Origin: Saccopteryx bilineata
Lineage: Eukaryota; Chordata; Mammalia; Chiroptera; Emballonuridae
Direction: 5' to 3'
Assembly (NCBI RefSeq): GCF_036850765.1
Contig: NC_089494.1
Location: 229,728,779 to 229,792,778, forward strand
Length of the DNA: 64,000 nucleotides
Every line of letters begins with the position of its first letter. The stretch's first letter is position 1. Position numbers and translations under genes: made by a program. This document shows positions 62,580 through 64,000 of the stretch, piece after piece. The notes below the pieces were generated by a model. That model ran no database searches, was not told the DNA's origin, and worked only from the letters and a program-made list of their open reading frames with translations.

Positions 62580-63125
62580 TTAATCAGACCCTCTGTGATC
62601 ACGGGACCTGTGTTGTACTGAGCCTTGACCAGCAGGTGGCAGTGAGGTACAGCAATACCAAATAATAGCCCCAGTTGCCATCAAAAATAGCAGAAAGATA
62701 AAGGCTATTTTTGCATACTGCCTGGCACCAGATGTTTTACTTTAGTGTTTTGGAGTATTTTAGAGGAAGAATGTTTTAAGAAAGATATGAAACATAAATA
62801 CAGTTTCCCTAATCAATAGCATGTAGACCCCACCCACCACCCATATTATCATTATTTGTTAGGAGGAGCTCCATGCTTCAGAGTTTTGCCACACAAAAAT
62901 TAGTTTCTCCTAAGATGTTTATTTTTTTTCCTTATTATCCTGAAGGAGAGACATTCAAAACTGTTATACGCAAAACTAAAAGAATTTCATGTTGAGAAAG
63001 AACTGCCAAAGCGATCATAGCAGCACCACGGGCCAGTGGCTGGCAGAAAGATCACAATCAGTTAAACCCCAGGGTCCTTCCCGACGATGATGCCCAAGAT
63101 CCTTGATATAAGTGTTTAAAAATAG
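62580..63125. other. Intergenic: nothing recognised
   Basis: No supported feature. At 62631 'accagcaggtggcagtgagg' is a weak partial match to a CTCF core outside any SINE. Confidence 0.35.
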
Positions 63126-63129
63126 TAGC

Positions 63130-63360
63130 TAACGTGTCCATGGGGCTGGCTCTGGGCCAATCATTGTTCTAAGTTCTTCATAATGTTTTATTGACTTCAG
63201 TAATGTTCACAACAATCTCATCAGGTGACACTATTACTACCATTGTTTTCAAATGTGGAAACTGAACCACAGAGAGGTTAAAAATGGACTGAGGTCACAC
63301 AGCAAGTGACAGAGTGGGACGTTGAGTCTAGGCAGCCTGGCTCATGAATTAAGATGCTTA
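63130..63360 (+). repeat. MIR-type SINE remnant
   Basis: 'gctctgggccaatcattgtt', 'cacaacaatctcatcaggtg', 'aaatgtggaaactgaaccac', 'ctgaggtcacacagcaagtg' are in MIR order. Confidence 0.85.
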
Positions 63361-63564
63361 GCCACCTGCTACTGCCTTTGCTACAAAGCCAGTCCTATTT
63401 TTATCGTTTCCAAAGAGAGCATCATTACAAAACAATCAGTAGAACATACCCTGAGGACAGTAATATCGCAATTTTCTGGTCATTTTAACAGTAATGAAAA
63501 GGATGCTAGGATGCTACCACTAAGTCTGCTTCTCGTCTCCGGGTTACAAAAGCTGCATTGCCCA

Positions 63565-63950
63565 GCCCTGGCCGGTTGGCTCAGCAGTAGAGCGTTGGCC
63601 TGGCGTGTGGGGGACCCGGGTTCGATTCCCGGCCAGGGCACATAGGAGAAGCGCCCATTTGCTTCTCCACCCCCACCCCCTCCTTCCTCTCTGTCTCTCT
63701 CTTCCCCTCCCCGCAGCCAAGGCTCCATTGGAGCAAAGATGGCCCGGGCGCTGGGGATGGCTCCTTGGCCTCTGCCCCAGGCGCTGGAGTGGATCTGGTC
63801 GCGGCAGAGCATCGCCCCCTGGTGGGCAGAGCATCGCCCCTGGTGGGTGTGCCGGGTGGATCCCGGTCGGGCGCATGCGGGAGTCTGTCTGACTGTCTCT
63901 CCCCGTTTCCAGCTTCAGAAAAGTACAAAAAAAAAAAAAAAAAAAAAAAA
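63565..63950 (+). repeat. SINE-B, full length
   Basis: Head gccctggccggttggctcag, B-box ggttcgattccc, tail cttcagaaaagtac and a poly-A run of about 24. Perfect TSD aaagctgcattgccca at 63549 and 63949. CTCF-core-like motif at 63812-63825 (minus strand). Confidence 0.95.
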
Positions 63951-64000
63951 AGCTGCATTGCCCAAGAGTGGAAGAAGAGAACGAGAACTTGACCTCACTA

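Noticed and set aside
40741..64000. Search for OCIAD2, the expected divergent neighbour
   Set aside because: No exon-like segment or second CpG island was found in the intergenic part; in human the distance is far greater than 24 kb.

Overview
The window is nuclear DNA of a placental mammal, almost certainly a bat (Chiroptera). The evidence is dozens of tRNA-derived SINEs of the bat Ves-like kind, several hAT and mariner-type DNA transposons, L1, L2 and MIR remnants, a CpG island, and a split gene with GT-AG introns. I cannot fix the bat family from sequence alone. Nothing prokaryotic or CRISPR-like is present.

The only protein-coding gene I can support is CWH43 (PGAP2-interacting protein, a GPI-anchor lipid-remodelling factor), on the minus strand. 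Exon 1 lies in a CpG island (about 39,620-40,740) and twelve further exons run leftwards to 443. All 13 exons have GT-AG borders and matching phases. They join into 1,803 nt (601 codons) without a stop, so the gene looks functional. The last ~98 codons, judged from the recalled 699-residue human protein, lie beyond position 1. The N-terminal part is a multi-pass membrane region; the C-terminal part is an endonuclease/exonuclease/phosphatase (EEP)-like domain.

Layout: 1-588 MLT1-like LTR and exon 13; 588-8,953 a repeat-rich intron with a nested transposon locus (4,283-6,690); 8,954-16,003 exons 12-9; 16,004-23,733 exons 8 and 7 with two copies of one MITE around exon 8; 23,734-34,470 exons 6-3; 34,471-40,108 exons 2 and 1; 40,109-64,000 intergenic DNA upstream of CWH43. 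The intergenic part holds an L1 broken by an opposite L1 and by a class II ERV solo LTR, a second LTR-like element, an internally deleted mariner, a hAT element and many SINEs. I found no second gene; OCIAD2, the expected divergent neighbour in human, was looked for and not seen.

SINE labels are mine. A: ~310-360 bp, head GCCTGACCAGGTGGTGGC. B: ~370-400 bp, head GCCCTGGCCGGTTGGCTCAG. C: ~180-230 bp, head GCCTGACCTGTGGTGGCGCA. D: ~160-180 bp, older, head with TAGCTCAGTTGGTTAGAG. Most carry A-tails and clear target-site duplications (TSDs). Noteworthy structures are serial SINE insertions sharing one TSD, SINEs with short 3'-transduced segments, CTCF-core-like motifs inside SINE-B, and two same-orientation MITEs flanking an in-frame exon.
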